A DNA stretch of 64,000 nt from Candidatus Thiodiazotropha sp. 'RUGA' (GTDB taxonomy: Bacteria > Pseudomonadota > Gammaproteobacteria > Chromatiales > Chromatiaceae): positions 1 through 64,000 of the forward strand of contig JAEPDS010000005.1 in NCBI GenBank assembly GCA_016842065.1, in the 5' to 3' direction. Of this stretch, positions 35,974 through 45,385 are shown in pieces. Positions within the stretch are counted from its first letter, which is position 1, and every line of letters begins with the position of its first letter. Position numbers and translations under genes: made by a program. Below the pieces are notes generated by a model. It was not told the DNA's origin. It made no database searches and was given only the letters and a program-made list of their open reading frames with translations.

Positions 35974-38900
35974 CAGTGCCACTCCAGATGCTGCATCAGA
36001 GGCTGCAGCAGTGTCAGGCTGGTCTGCGCAAAAGCCTGCTGATCCAGGGCGTGGCCCTGATAGAGCAGTTGATTGTAGGGTTTGCTCACATCCCCACTGT
36101 GGTGGCTGCTGCCGAACCACTTTCTATCGGCCTCCTTTTGCGCCTTCTCCGGATCCCCCTGCAGATAGCGCTCAACAAACTGCCAGGAGGTCCCCGGATA
36201 GAATGGCAGTGGGGTCTGCATACCGGTTTGATAGGCCTGCATCAGTTTCTGCAGATGGGCCTCAGGCTGCTCGACCGGCGTGAAACGGCCGTCCCGATCA
36301 GCCTCCAGTAAACGGGTCTCCAGAGTGACCCCCTGGGGGCGTAAATAATTCAGCACCAGATGTCGAATCCACGCCTTGACCAAGTGGTATGGATAGAGCC
36401 CGGCGGTGTTGTAGGCCAGCAGTCCTGAACGGTTGACCGTTCGCAGATAACCGCTCAGCCTGTTCTGTTCAAAGGGGATCTCCACCACTAGTGGCGCTTG
36501 CAGCCGCTCCCCCTGACTGTCTGCAATCCGGCTGGTCATCGACTGAGCCCGCTCCAGCATCGCTTCGAATGCCAGCCCGCCCGCCTGCCCATGTGGTAAC
36601 AGACCTCGACCATCGAACAGCTCGAACAGCTGCTCAGGCGGATGCTCCTGGAGTAGCAGATCGACTATTTGATGTTCCAGATCGCTCTGCTCGAAACGGT
36701 CGTAGGCAAATCGCTCGCGCTCCTCCGGCAGCTGCTCCGCCGCCTCCAGATTGATACCCAATCGAAGCCGGGCAAAGTGTCGCTGGGGGTTCTCGAAAAA
36801 CTGTATCAGCTGATCCAGTTCGATCACCTCCTGTGACTCAGCCGCTGCCAGCGGTTGATCAACCAAGGGTAGATCGATCGCCCTGCCCCGGCCAACGGTC
36901 ATGGCCGCTTCACGCATCTCTGTCGAGTAACTGAAGAGATCGGCGCCACTTCGAAAATAGTCCGGTGAGAAGGGTTGCAGCGGATGCCGGTGGGTAATCC
37001 GGGCAAGGCCGGCCTCCCCTACCATCTGCTGCAGACAGTCCCGCAACTCCTCGACCACCACAGAGGCCGGCACCGGCATGTTGTCCCGCTGACTCTGGCC
37101 ACAGTAGCTGATGATCAGACGCTGACGGGCCGACAGCAGGGTTTCGAGAAACAGGTAGCGGTCGTCCACCCGGCGGGATCGATCCCCGTTACGAAACTCC
37201 CGCCGCATCAGATCGAACCCCAGCTCCTGCGGCTGACGTGGAAACTGGCCATCGTTCATTCCCAGCAGACAGATCACCCGGAACGGCAGGCTGCGCATTG
37301 GTGCCAAGGCACAGATATTCACACCACCGCCCAAAAAACCCCGCTCCATGGGCTGCTCGAACAGATCGCCCAAACGATGCCTGAGCAACGCCAGGGAGAG
37401 CGTTACCTGGTCGCCCGCATCACCGGTCTCCTCCACCAGCTGTTCGATGCAGCTGCGTACCCCGATCAGATCCTGTTCTGAACTGCTCTCCACGGCAAAG
37501 AAGCACTCGATCGTATCGGTCAGCCTTTTCTGCCACTGCTGTGGTGTCACTGACTCGGCAAAAACCTGATCCAGTTCGAACACCGCTTCGGTGAATGACA
37601 GCAGACCTCCCAGCCAGCGGGTCTCTGATCCTTCCACCGCGTCCAATGGATAGACCCCACGCCACAGGTTCTCGCCGTGATCGGCCAGCGCATATCCCAG
37701 CATCAGTTGGCGTAAGCCTGCCCGCCAGGTGTTGCGATCCTCCTCAGGCAGGCCGAAATCCACTTTATTGGCGCCATCCCGTCCCCAACGGATGGATGCC
37801 TGATCAAGCCACTGAATCACCTTTTCCAGGCCGGCCTCATCGAGTCCGAAACGCGCTCTGATTGCGGGTTGTTCCAGCAGCGCCAACAGCTCGGTCACTC
37901 CATAGCGGGAGCCAGGCAGGGATAACAGACTCATCAGCCCTTCTGCCAGCGGATTACTCCGCTGGATCGAATGATCGCTGATCCGATAGGGAATTTTCGG
38001 GCGCTCTCCCGGGGCGGCAAAGACCGCTTCCAGCAAAGGCGCATAGCGCTCGATATCGGTTGTCATGACGAGGATCTCATCAGGCCGCAAGCCGGGCAAC
38101 TCATCCAACGCCGCCAGCAACTGATCGTAGAGCACCTCGGCCTCGCGCATCGGACTATGACAGAGCTGAAAGCGGATGGAGTCGTCCGCTTCAGCACCAC
38201 CCTCTGGTGGTTCGAGATTCAGTATCTGGTTCTGCAGCCGATGCAGCAGGTTCTCATCGGGCTGCTGAGCGAAGGCCTCCTCACTGCCGGGATCCATCTC
38301 GTTGATGGCGGCAAAAAAGTCCCGCCCCTGGCGTCCCAGGGTAGCCAGCAACGGGTGTCCCAGATCCAGATAGAGATCCTCTCCCGAAGCCGTCAGAGAG
38401 AGTCGGGCCTGCTCCTCCGGGGTGACAATCTCTGCCCAGTGAGCCTGGCATGGATTGAGCAGAAACAGGTGTACATCGATCCAGTTGGCAAGATAGCGAA
38501 TGATCTGCAGATAGCCTGGCGAGAGGGAAGGCACACCGAAGATGCAGACCCTGGGATTGCTCGCTTTGAGCGGCTTGGCCGTGTCGATCGACTGGAACAG
38601 CTGCTGCTGAAAATGGACCCAGTGTCTGCTCTCCTGGGCCACCAGCTTGCGCCAGAGATCCGCCTGCCAGTGATCACCTGATACGGCAGACTCACCGGCC
38701 TGCCAGGCGTGAATCCAATCGGGGCGATAGAGCAGATATTGATCAAACAGCCGGGCCAGTTGCTGAGCCAGTTGAAAGCGGCGCAAATCCCCACCGTCCG
38801 AGAGATATTTGCTTATCGCTGCATATTCAGGCTGCCCGCTCTGACTGGCCAGCAGTTGCTGGATACGCCAGGCGAGACGCTTCGGTTGATAGCTATCCAG

Positions 38901-39143
38901 ATGAGGTACATCCGGCAACAGCTGTTCAAACAGTTGCCAGAGAAAAGTTGCCGGCAGGGGAAACTGCAGGTTGGCGCTGATCCCCAGTTGAGTGGCAATC
39001 CGCTGTGACAGCCAGCGTCCCATTCCCGGATGCTGGACCACAATCTGCTCGCTCTGCAGAGGTGATAGCGCTGGGGTAGCCAGCACCTCGGCCAGTTGCC
39101 GCGCCAGTATTTCGAGTTGATTGGATTGGTAGAGTCTCAACAT
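35973..39143 (-). CDS. recC: Exodeoxyribonuclease V subunit gamma RecC
   Basis: A 1056-residue RecC, the Chi-scanning subunit of RecBCD with an inactivated helicase/nuclease fold. The N-terminus (MLRLYQSNQLEILARQLAEV) and the segment QIVVQHPGMGRWLSQRIA are typical of the family, and ICLLGMNDGQFPRQ lies in the middle. It is the first gene of the three-gene operon and overlaps recB by one base. Expression probably starts from the short gap (39144-39212) after the HDOD gene or from read-through; no promoter is clear. Confidence 0.95.
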   Translation of the reverse strand: MLRLYQSNQLEILARQLAEVLATPALSPLQSEQIVVQHPGMGRWLSQRIATQLGISANLQFPLPATFLWQLFEQLLPDVPHLDSYQPKRLAWRIQQLLASQSGQPEYAAISKYLSDGGDLRRFQLAQQLARLFDQYLLYRPDWIHAWQAGESAVSGDHWQADLWRKLVAQESRHWVHFQQQLFQSIDTAKPLKASNPRVCIFGVPSLSPGYLQIIRYLANWIDVHLFLLNPCQAHWAEIVTPEEQARLSLTASGEDLYLDLGHPLLATLGRQGRDFFAAINEMDPGSEEAFAQQPDENLLHRLQNQILNLEPPEGGAEADDSIRFQLCHSPMREAEVLYDQLLAALDELPGLRPDEILVMTTDIERYAPLLEAVFAAPGERPKIPYRISDHSIQRSNPLAEGLMSLLSLPGSRYGVTELLALLEQPAIRARFGLDEAGLEKVIQWLDQASIRWGRDGANKVDFGLPEEDRNTWRAGLRQLMLGYALADHGENLWRGVYPLDAVEGSETRWLGGLLSFTEAVFELDQVFAESVTPQQWQKRLTDTIECFFAVESSSEQDLIGVRSCIEQLVEETGDAGDQVTLSLALLRHRLGDLFEQPMERGFLGGGVNICALAPMRSLPFRVICLLGMNDGQFPRQPQELGFDLMRREFRNGDRSRRVDDRYLFLETLLSARQRLIISYCGQSQRDNMPVPASVVVEELRDCLQQMVGEAGLARITHRHPLQPFSPDYFRSGADLFSYSTEMREAAMTVGRGRAIDLPLVDQPLAAAESQEVIELDQLIQFFENPQRHFARLRLGINLEAAEQLPEERERFAYDRFEQSDLEHQIVDLLLQEHPPEQLFELFDGRGLLPHGQAGGLAFEAMLERAQSMTSRIADSQGERLQAPLVVEIPFEQNRLSGYLRTVNRSGLLAYNTAGLYPYHLVKAWIRHLVLNYLRPQGVTLETRLLEADRDGRFTPVEQPEAHLQKLMQAYQTGMQTPLPFYPGTSWQFVERYLQGDPEKAQKEADRKWFGSSHHSGDVSKPYNQLLYQGHALDQQAFAQTSLTLLQPLMQHLEWH

Positions 39144-39212
39144 GAGACCCTATTCTACCCTGCTTGGGGCTCAAAGCCTGAGTCTTATTAAGATCGTTGT
39201 TTGAATCCGCGC

Positions 39213-40097
39213 TCAGCTCTTGGTCAGCTGGGTTTCGCGCATACGCGCTTTCACCTTCGGCGCCAATACCACATCCATGATCTCCAGCACCTTATCGGGA
39301 ACTGCTTCCAGGTAGCTGTCAATCGCTTGCGGTTGCAGACCGGTGATCTGCCAGACACCCTCATCGAGTTGTTCGCAAATCTCCTCATGAGAGTAACCGT
39401 TCAGGTCCGCATCGGCGATCGCTGCCGAGATATGCAACAAGGCCGTTTCCAGTTGATGGGTCCTGGTGGTTGATGGCCTGTGATGGCAGGCCACCACATC
39501 GATGATGCTTTCAGGCAGCTTCCACTTTCTCAACAGAGCCTCGCCCACATCCATATGGGTAAACCCCAGAACCTCCTGTTCAGTATCCGCCAGCAGCCCA
39601 TATTCTCCCCCGGTGATCAGAAGAATATCCCGCGCCTCCTGGGGTAGCTTGAGATAGATGGCAAGGCGTCCGATATCGTGCAGAACCCCCATGACGAACA
39701 GCCGCTCACTGTGCAGCACGTTGCAGTGGCCGGCCAGTTCGCCCGCCACCACTCCGGTGGTGATGGAGTAGCGCCAATACTCAGCCATATCTACCAGATC
39801 ACCTGGAATGCCGGTGAATACCCTGGCTGCGGTGGTCGCCATCACCAGGTTGCGCAACTCTTCCGTACCGATCACGGTAATCGCCCTTGAGATGGTCTCC
39901 ACCGGTGCCTGCATACCAAAAAAAGCACTGTTCACTACGCTCAGCAGACGCGCTGATAGATCCGAATCCTGGGCAATCAGATCACCTAGGGTCAATGCTG
40001 AATAGTTCGGTGCATCGATCAGGCGATTCACCTTCACACAGACATCGGGTAAAGAGACCAACTGATCAAGCTCAATCACAAGTTGTTGCGGAGTCAT
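39213..40097 (-). CDS. HDOD domain protein
   Basis: A 294-residue single-domain HDOD protein (an HD-related fold, usually catalytically inactive and regulatory). The motif-rich core reads IAQDSDLSARLLSVVNSAFFG followed by ISRAITVIGTEELRNLV, and a later FVMGVLHDIGRLAIYLKLP matches the HD-like helix. Such proteins often link chemotaxis, second-messenger or quorum signals to output, but no partner is encoded next to it except the c-di-GMP-type genes across the divergent gap. Co-orientation with recC gives a possible transcription unit. Confidence 0.92.
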   Translation of the reverse strand: MTPQQLVIELDQLVSLPDVCVKVNRLIDAPNYSALTLGDLIAQDSDLSARLLSVVNSAFFGMQAPVETISRAITVIGTEELRNLVMATTAARVFTGIPGDLVDMAEYWRYSITTGVVAGELAGHCNVLHSERLFVMGVLHDIGRLAIYLKLPQEARDILLITGGEYGLLADTEQEVLGFTHMDVGEALLRKWKLPESIIDVVACHHRPSTTRTHQLETALLHISAAIADADLNGYSHEEICEQLDEGVWQITGLQPQAIDSYLEAVPDKVLEIMDVVLAPKVKARMRETQLTKS

Positions 40098-40282
40098 GCC
40101 ACGCCCCTCATCAGGAATTCACCCAGCCAACCAAAAAACAATCAATTTACTGATTTTACAAGGTTTAATCGATATTCTCCGAAACCAGAATGGTTTATAA
40201 AGCTATCCTCTATCATTAGTTAGCGACATAATGACAGGAAGCTTGATAAAGATAGTAAGAAAATTCAGGAGTATGCAGTCAG

Positions 40283-40504
40283 ATGCCATTTTTCATTTTC
40301 AAAGTCAAAGCAGATCAGACTCTGGAGTTCCTCGATGAAGAGGAGAAGTACAAACCGGCACGGGAAAAGGTCAAAACGCTTCGCGCCGCCCATCAGGAGG
40401 AGGATGGCTCCACCTATCGGATGGTATTCGCAAAAACCATCGGCCAGGGGGAGACCTTGCTGGCACCGAGTAATAACGACGACAGAATCATCGGTGATGA
40501 TTGA
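40283..40504 (+). CDS. Small conserved hypothetical protein (73 aa)
   Basis: It begins MPFFIFKVKADQTLEFLDEE, followed by a basic helical stretch (KYKPAREKVKTLRAAHQEED), a beta-strand TYRMVFAKT and an acidic tail. I recall similar 70-90-residue proteins in other gammaproteobacteria, but no function is known. An AGGAG sits 12-16 bases before the ATG. It precedes the DUF1631 gene by 183 bases on the same strand. Confidence 0.75.
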   Translation: MPFFIFKVKADQTLEFLDEEEKYKPAREKVKTLRAAHQEEDGSTYRMVFAKTIGQGETLLAPSNNDDRIIGDD

Positions 40505-40687
40505 AAAAACGAACACACGGAAAGAGCGCGATTCACGCATGTTCACGAAAGATAATATTCATCTAATGTGTTCTTCATGCTAATCTTTGTCGGATAGCGC
40601 TTTACTCAGAACTTGGTATGTTTGCCGCATGATAAAATGTAATAAGATGCTGGCAAGCTTACCAACTATCCATTGAAGGACCCGTCG

Positions 40688-43075
40688 ATGGTGTCTACTC
40701 AAGACAGAAAAAACAGATATCAGAGTCAGTTTCAGCCACTGCTCAATCGTTGCAGGGATACGGCCCTTGTCTATATCAATGCATTGATGACGGAGCTTTT
40801 CAATAACACCGACAAGGCACTCACGAGCTTTGCCCAGAAAGCGGAAACCAACGAGGTACAGAACCGCTTTTTCGAAGCCATGGCGATGATCCGTAACCGT
40901 CATGGCCTGGTGGAGCATGAGTTCCGCGAGCTGGTGAATGAGGGTTTTGACAAATTCTGGCGTGATCAGCCTGAAATCGACAGTTTCTCAAGCCTGGATG
41001 AGGATACCGAACTCGAGTTGGTCGATCAGGAGGCGATGGACGTCAACACCGCGCTGGAAAACATGATCAGCCGCACCGTCGGTCACCACCGCGCTCAGCT
41101 CTATGCACTGGGTCAGAGACTGAGTGTGGTCAGTGGTGGACATAGCGTCAAACACAAACAGATTCCCTCCGGCCCCCATCATCTGGCGCATGCCTTCAAT
41201 GAAGCCATCGATGCCCTCGGTCTGGAATCACGCATCAAAGTCATCATTCTGGCCCTGTTCGATAAGTATGTATTGAAGCAGCTCGGCTCCATCTATGACG
41301 ACTTCAACAACAGCCTGAAAGAGGCTGGTGTACTGCCCCACTTACGCCCCTCCATCCAGAAATCACCCGATTCCGACCGGGGTGACGCCAAAGAAAAAGA
41401 TGGGGAGCAATCGGAAACCGCCACAGAACAGACCCAGGAAGAGTTGGGCGAAGAGCTGTTTGGCTCGATTCTGGAGATGATGGCAAACCGCAGGCGGGTA
41501 TCACCTGAAAAGGCCAAGGCCAAGGCCAATGCCGCGCAGGCTGCCGGCAGACAACCTGGTGCCTCACCACCCGCCACCCAGGAGAATCTGGTCAGCGCCC
41601 TCGACAACATTCAGCCGGAAAAACGTTTCGAATATGTACCGGATGTGAATGCGCCAGGCACTGCGATTGCCAATATCGAGATCGACGAGCAGTTTCTCAA
41701 TCGGGTAAAACATACCCTGGCCGAGGAGCGGCACAAACTCTACGCAGAGGTTGGAGCAGACCGGCTTGAAGCAGCCGATGAGGACACCATCGACCTGGTG
41801 GGCATGCTATTTGAGTACATGCTCAACGATCCTGTTCTGCCGGCGGTGGCGAAGGCTCTGATCAGTCACCTGCATACCCCCTATCTGAAGGTTGCGATTA
41901 TCGATCGGAAACTGCTGACCGACAGCAGCCACGAGGCCAGACAACTGCTTGATGCGCTGGTTGAAGCGGGTAGCCACTGGATCGACGAACGCAATCTGAA
42001 ACGGGGCATCTACCCCGATATGCAGAATGTGGTCGACCGGGTTCTGAAAGAGTTTTCCGATAACGTCAGCCTGTTCGGTACGCTGCTGGATAATTTCAAG
42101 AAGCGGATGGATGAGTTCCGCCGCAAATCGGACATACTCGAAAAACGCGCACAGGATTCCATCAAGGGCCGTGAGAAGCTGAATATTGCCCGCCAGCGCG
42201 CCTCTCAGGAGATGAAAGCACGCTCCTTCAGTGAGCATTTGCCAAGACCGGCCAAAGAGTTTCTTGAGCAGACCTGGGTGGACAAACTGATCTTCGTGCT
42301 GCTGCGCCATCCAGACGGTGAGATGAGCGAGGATTGGAAGGAAGCCTTGCGCATCGCCGATGAGATCGCCTGGGCGTTCGAACCAAAATCGGAGAAGGAG
42401 CGTGAAGAGCTGGAGCAGGGTCTGCCCGATCTGCGCAAGGCGATCGAGCAGGGATTAGCCTCCCTGGGTGGCTTCCATCAGGAGAAGAGCCAGACGCTGT
42501 TCGGCTTGTTGAGCAGCGCGGAATCCACATCCATCGCCTCGGAACTGGCCCTCAAACAGGCACCGAAAAAACCGGCACCTGCGGAACCAAAAGAGGCAGA
42601 AAAGGCAGCAGAAGCAGAAGAGACCGCTGGCAAGCCACAGCTGAAGGCTGTGCCGAGCAAGCCGGTTGCCAGTGAGGCCGATGCGAAAGCAGCAACGGAT
42701 GAAGATGAGATCCCGCAAGACGAAGCCGCGATGATGGAGAAGTTGCGTAAGATTCGCTTCGGCACCTGGTTTGAAATTCACGATACCCAGAGCGGCGAGT
42801 CGAAGAAGGTCAAGCTCTCCTGGCTGAGCCCGCTGACCGCTTCATGCATGTTCGTCGACCGTGCGGGCGTGCAGACCGCCATCAAACCATTGAGGACCCT
42901 TGCGCAAGAGATTCTGAGTGGTGAATCCACCATCCTGGAAGACAGTGGCGACCCATTTGTCGAAAGAACCCTGCATGCCATCCGGCGCATGCTGCAGCGC
43001 TCACTGAAAACCACCGAAGATATCGCCAGTGAGCTGATTGATGACGACGAGAATGACGGTAAAGAAGCTCGTTAA
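40688..43075 (+). CDS. DUF1631 domain protein
   Basis: A 795-residue cytoplasmic protein mainly made of the DUF1631 helical region, interrupted by charged, Ala/Glu/Lys-rich low-complexity linkers (about residues 236-310 and 620-690). The last 120 residues (KIRFGTWFEIHD ... VKLSWLSPLTASCMFVDRAG) look like a degenerate PilZ-like beta-barrel. The start is ATG 40688 because GAAGGA ends eight bases upstream; a TTG at 40673 would be worse. A true PilZ protein gene follows after 30 bases, so both are probably one c-di-GMP-responsive unit. No enzyme activity is known for this family. Confidence 0.88.
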   Translation: MVSTQDRKNRYQSQFQPLLNRCRDTALVYINALMTELFNNTDKALTSFAQKAETNEVQNRFFEAMAMIRNRHGLVEHEFRELVNEGFDKFWRDQPEIDSFSSLDEDTELELVDQEAMDVNTALENMISRTVGHHRAQLYALGQRLSVVSGGHSVKHKQIPSGPHHLAHAFNEAIDALGLESRIKVIILALFDKYVLKQLGSIYDDFNNSLKEAGVLPHLRPSIQKSPDSDRGDAKEKDGEQSETATEQTQEELGEELFGSILEMMANRRRVSPEKAKAKANAAQAAGRQPGASPPATQENLVSALDNIQPEKRFEYVPDVNAPGTAIANIEIDEQFLNRVKHTLAEERHKLYAEVGADRLEAADEDTIDLVGMLFEYMLNDPVLPAVAKALISHLHTPYLKVAIIDRKLLTDSSHEARQLLDALVEAGSHWIDERNLKRGIYPDMQNVVDRVLKEFSDNVSLFGTLLDNFKKRMDEFRRKSDILEKRAQDSIKGREKLNIARQRASQEMKARSFSEHLPRPAKEFLEQTWVDKLIFVLLRHPDGEMSEDWKEALRIADEIAWAFEPKSEKEREELEQGLPDLRKAIEQGLASLGGFHQEKSQTLFGLLSSAESTSIASELALKQAPKKPAPAEPKEAEKAAEAEETAGKPQLKAVPSKPVASEADAKAATDEDEIPQDEAAMMEKLRKIRFGTWFEIHDTQSGESKKVKLSWLSPLTASCMFVDRAGVQTAIKPLRTLAQEILSGESTILEDSGDPFVERTLHAIRRMLQRSLKTTEDIASELIDDDENDGKEAR

Positions 43076-43105
43076 CATCAACCCAATGGGCCCTAAGGAG
43101 TAAGT

Positions 43106-43456
43106 ATGCAAGAACAACGTCAATCCCCCCGGAAAGTGGCTGATCAGGTTTTAGAGATCCAGGACCAGGTCACCGGCAACACACTGGGGCGTATTGTCAA
43201 TATCAGCGCTGAGGGCTTCATGCTACTCAGCCAGGAACCGATGCTGATCGGCACCGTCTACCAACTGAATCTGGTTGATCCCTCATCCCAGGAGGCGCAG
43301 AAGCCGGTGGCATTCAGTGCAGAAGCGGTATGGTCTACTGAAGCCTCCCATCCGGAGAGCTTTTGGAGCGGTTTTCGCATCACCGAGATTTCGAGCGACG
43401 ATGTGATCTCCATCGATCGATTGATCCTTGAATGGAACTCTGAACAGTTCAGCTGA
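43106..43456 (+). CDS. PilZ domain protein (c-di-GMP receptor)
   Basis: A 116-residue single PilZ domain. The N-terminal RxxxR c-di-GMP-binding loop is present (RQSPRK, residues 5-10), as is the D/NxSxxG motif (NISAEG, about residues 33-38), so ligand binding is likely. The GGAG ribosome site (gcccTAAGGAGtaagt) precedes the ATG at a good distance. It follows the DUF1631 gene by 30 bases. The effector target is unknown. Confidence 0.92.
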   Translation: MQEQRQSPRKVADQVLEIQDQVTGNTLGRIVNISAEGFMLLSQEPMLIGTVYQLNLVDPSSQEAQKPVAFSAEAVWSTEASHPESFWSGFRITEISSDDVISIDRLILEWNSEQFS

Positions 43457-43542
43457 CGGGTTCTATTAGCCCGGCAACCCAATAGTTCAATTTCAGCCGC
43501 ATTATGGCAGTGGGGTGAATCGGTAGCAGGATTTAATCCGAA

Positions 43543-44178
43543 TCAGTTCAGCATCGCCAAACGATTTTTCTCGAATTCGTTCAGCACCTTCTTCACATAT
43601 TTCTGGGTTTCAGGATAGGGTGGAATCTGCTTGCCGTACTTGAGCACCGCATTCTCACCGGCATTATAAGCCGCCAGCGCCAGCTTGATGTCGTACTCGA
43701 ACATTCTCAGCAGATCTTTGAGATAGGTTGCCCCTCCCCGCAGGTTCTGTCGGGGATCGTAGGAGTTTTCCACACCATACCGTTTTGCCGTTGCCGGCAT
43801 CAGTTGCATCAGCCCCTGTGCCCCTTTGTGGGAGACAGCCCGGGGATCGTAGGCCGATTCCACTCTGACGATGGCATGCAGGAGTCCAGGATGGAGATGC
43901 AGCTGTTTCGCGATGTCATCGATGTAGGGTGAGACTTCCGCTTTGTTTTGCCTGTACTTTTCCATACTGAAGCGGCTCTTGCGACTCTGCTGCTTGCCGC
44001 TGCGCCAGAGCAGCCGGTAGTTGCCCTTCATCGGTTTATCGGTGAAATGGATACCGCCCCTGGAGTCCTTGTACTTGTAGATCTCCGCTTCGGCAGCCAG
44101 TGGCACGACAAAAACAAGCCCGGCCAGGAACAGGGTTCCCAGGCAATCTCTGGCTGTTTTCATCGTCAATAGAGTCAC
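43543..44178 (-). CDS. SLT-type lytic transglycosylase with DUF4124 region
   Basis: A periplasmic murein lytic transglycosylase. It has a signal peptide (about residues 1-31), a DUF4124 segment ([18 protein letters not shown]), then a goose-lysozyme-like SLT domain with catalytic Glu107 ([10 protein letters not shown]), [13 protein letters not shown] and a [13 protein letters not shown] helix. It is 211 aa, starting at GTG 44178 preceded by AAGGA six bases upstream; an ATG five codons inside has no ribosome site. It is convergent with the PilZ gene. Confidence 0.93.
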   Translation of the reverse strand: MTLLTMKTARDCLGTLFLAGLVFVVPLAAEAEIYKYKDSRGGIHFTDKPMKGNYRLLWRSGKQQSRKSRFSMEKYRQNKAEVSPYIDDIAKQLHLHPGLLHAIVRVESAYDPRAVSHKGAQGLMQLMPATAKRYGVENSYDPRQNLRGGATYLKDLLRMFEYDIKLALAAYNAGENAVLKYGKQIPPYPETQKYVKKVLNEFEKNRLAMLN

Positions 44179-44301
44179 GACTGATCCTTGAGTTGTTCAG
44201 TTATCTAAGGTGTCGGCGCTGCCAATTGAAACTTGAAACAGCCGGCCACACCAAGAATTAAAAAGTCTCAGGCCCAAATGGCAATTATTTAATAGGATAA
44301 G

Positions 44302-44398
44302 CCGCGAATGAACGCGAGTCACCGCAAAATGCCGCGAATAACTTCCACATTGCGGCCACTGTTTGCGGAGATTCGCGGTAATTGGTGTTCATTCGCGG
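44302..44398. repeat. Nested inverted repeat, about 97 bp, non-coding
   Basis: Outer arms ccgcgaatgaac (44302-44313) and gttcattcgcgg (44387-44398) are exact reverse complements. Inner ccgcgaata (44332-44340) pairs with attcgcgg (44371-44378). It lies between ychJ and the lytic transglycosylase gene. It looks like a small palindromic mobile or REP-like unit. Confidence 0.6.
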
Positions 44399-44448
44399 TT
44401 AATCTCTTAGCTTTTCTTCAGCAGCATTGGGCGCAAATTCTATTCGTC

Positions 44449-44937
44449 TCAGGCCCCACAACACTTCTTGTACTTTTTACCGCTGCCGCAGGGACAGGGG
44501 TCATTTCTACCGACTTTCGGCTGTTTACGCACCTCGGTCTGGGGAGCGACCAATTCACCGTCGACAAAATACCAGTTGCCATCCTGTTTGATGAAACGGC
44601 TGATTTCGTGATGCGGGCGAATCATCCCCAGCTCTTTATAGGTGGCGATAAACTCCACACTTCCCTGCTCGTCGTCTGCTCCACCTGCTGAAGAGTCGAC
44701 CACTTCCAACTTCAGCCACTCGGAGTTCTCCGCCCAACGCCGGGTGGCATTGACGTCATGGTCGTGACGGTGATCCGGATGGAGGGATTGATGCAGAAAT
44801 TCCGGATTATTGACAACAAAGGCGCAATAGCGCGCCCGCATCAGTGCTTCTGCAGTTTCCGCCTCTGCTTTGCCTTCCAGGATCGGTCCGCAGCAAGCAT
44901 CGAAATCAACACCGGAACCGCAATAACATTCTGCCAT
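44449..44937 (-). CDS. ychJ: YchJ family protein (UPF0225, SEC-C zinc motifs)
   Basis: 162 residues. It has an N-terminal SEC-C motif [14 protein letters not shown] (residues 4-17), a central NTF2-like domain ([24 protein letters not shown]), and a C-terminal SEC-C zinc motif [14 protein letters not shown]. Both Zn-binding Cys clusters are complete. The E. coli homologue is about 150 aa. The function of YchJ proteins is not settled. A plus-strand ORF overlapping it (44308-44691) is a shadow. Confidence 0.93.
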   Translation of the reverse strand: MAECYCGSGVDFDACCGPILEGKAEAETAEALMRARYCAFVVNNPEFLHQSLHPDHRHDHDVNATRRWAENSEWLKLEVVDSSAGGADDEQGSVEFIATYKELGMIRPHHEISRFIKQDGNWYFVDGELVAPQTEVRKQPKVGRNDPCPCGSGKKYKKCCGA

Positions 44938-45385
44938 TTATACTCTCCAAACTCGTGCATCATGGCCCAGGACAGGCATCGCCTCTGAGTGACAGCGCCT
45001 GCTTCTATCCAGGGTAAGTTGGGAAGGAACCTTACCATGAGGCATCCATTGCACCAAGAATGTGAGTGATTCAGAGATTCAACAGTAAGCGGGTAATGTG
45101 GCACGAAACCTGTCGGACTCCAGCTTCTGAAAAGCAGAGCAATCCAAGCTATCCTGTTGTTGTGATGGGAGAAATAAAAAAGGCGGGTTTTCAACCCACC
45201 TTAATGCCCCTATCCTCGAGGCGCGAGACTGGAATACGGAACGACCCCTTGTTGAAAGACCCTGTCATCAATTTTCCGGTTTAGAGACCTTCAGGGAACG
45301 TTCCTACGCTTGCAATGGTATCGGTTGATTGTGACCAATTGATGACTGCCGGATAACGGTTCGATGAAACGGACTGAAGCAACAA
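44938..45385. other. Intergenic region after hrpA
   Basis: 448 bases between hrpA and ychJ, both on the minus strand. It contains a rho-independent terminator at 45171-45200 that closes the hrpA unit; the remainder has no recognisable gene. Confidence 0.5.
45171..45200 (-). terminator. Rho-independent terminator downstream of hrpA
   Basis: On the minus strand, GGTGGGTT, loop GAA, AACCCGCC (one mismatch) is followed by TTTTTTATTTC. It lies 186 bases past the hrpA stop and upstream of ychJ. Confidence 0.7.

Noticed and set aside
32410..36120. Longer recB start at 36120
   Set aside because: The extra 49 residues overlap recC and are low-complexity; the TGATG overlap start at 35973 is normal for the operon.
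44308..44691. 127-codon plus-strand ORF
   Set aside because: It lies antisense to ychJ and across the nested inverted repeat; ychJ is strongly supported by its two Cys clusters.
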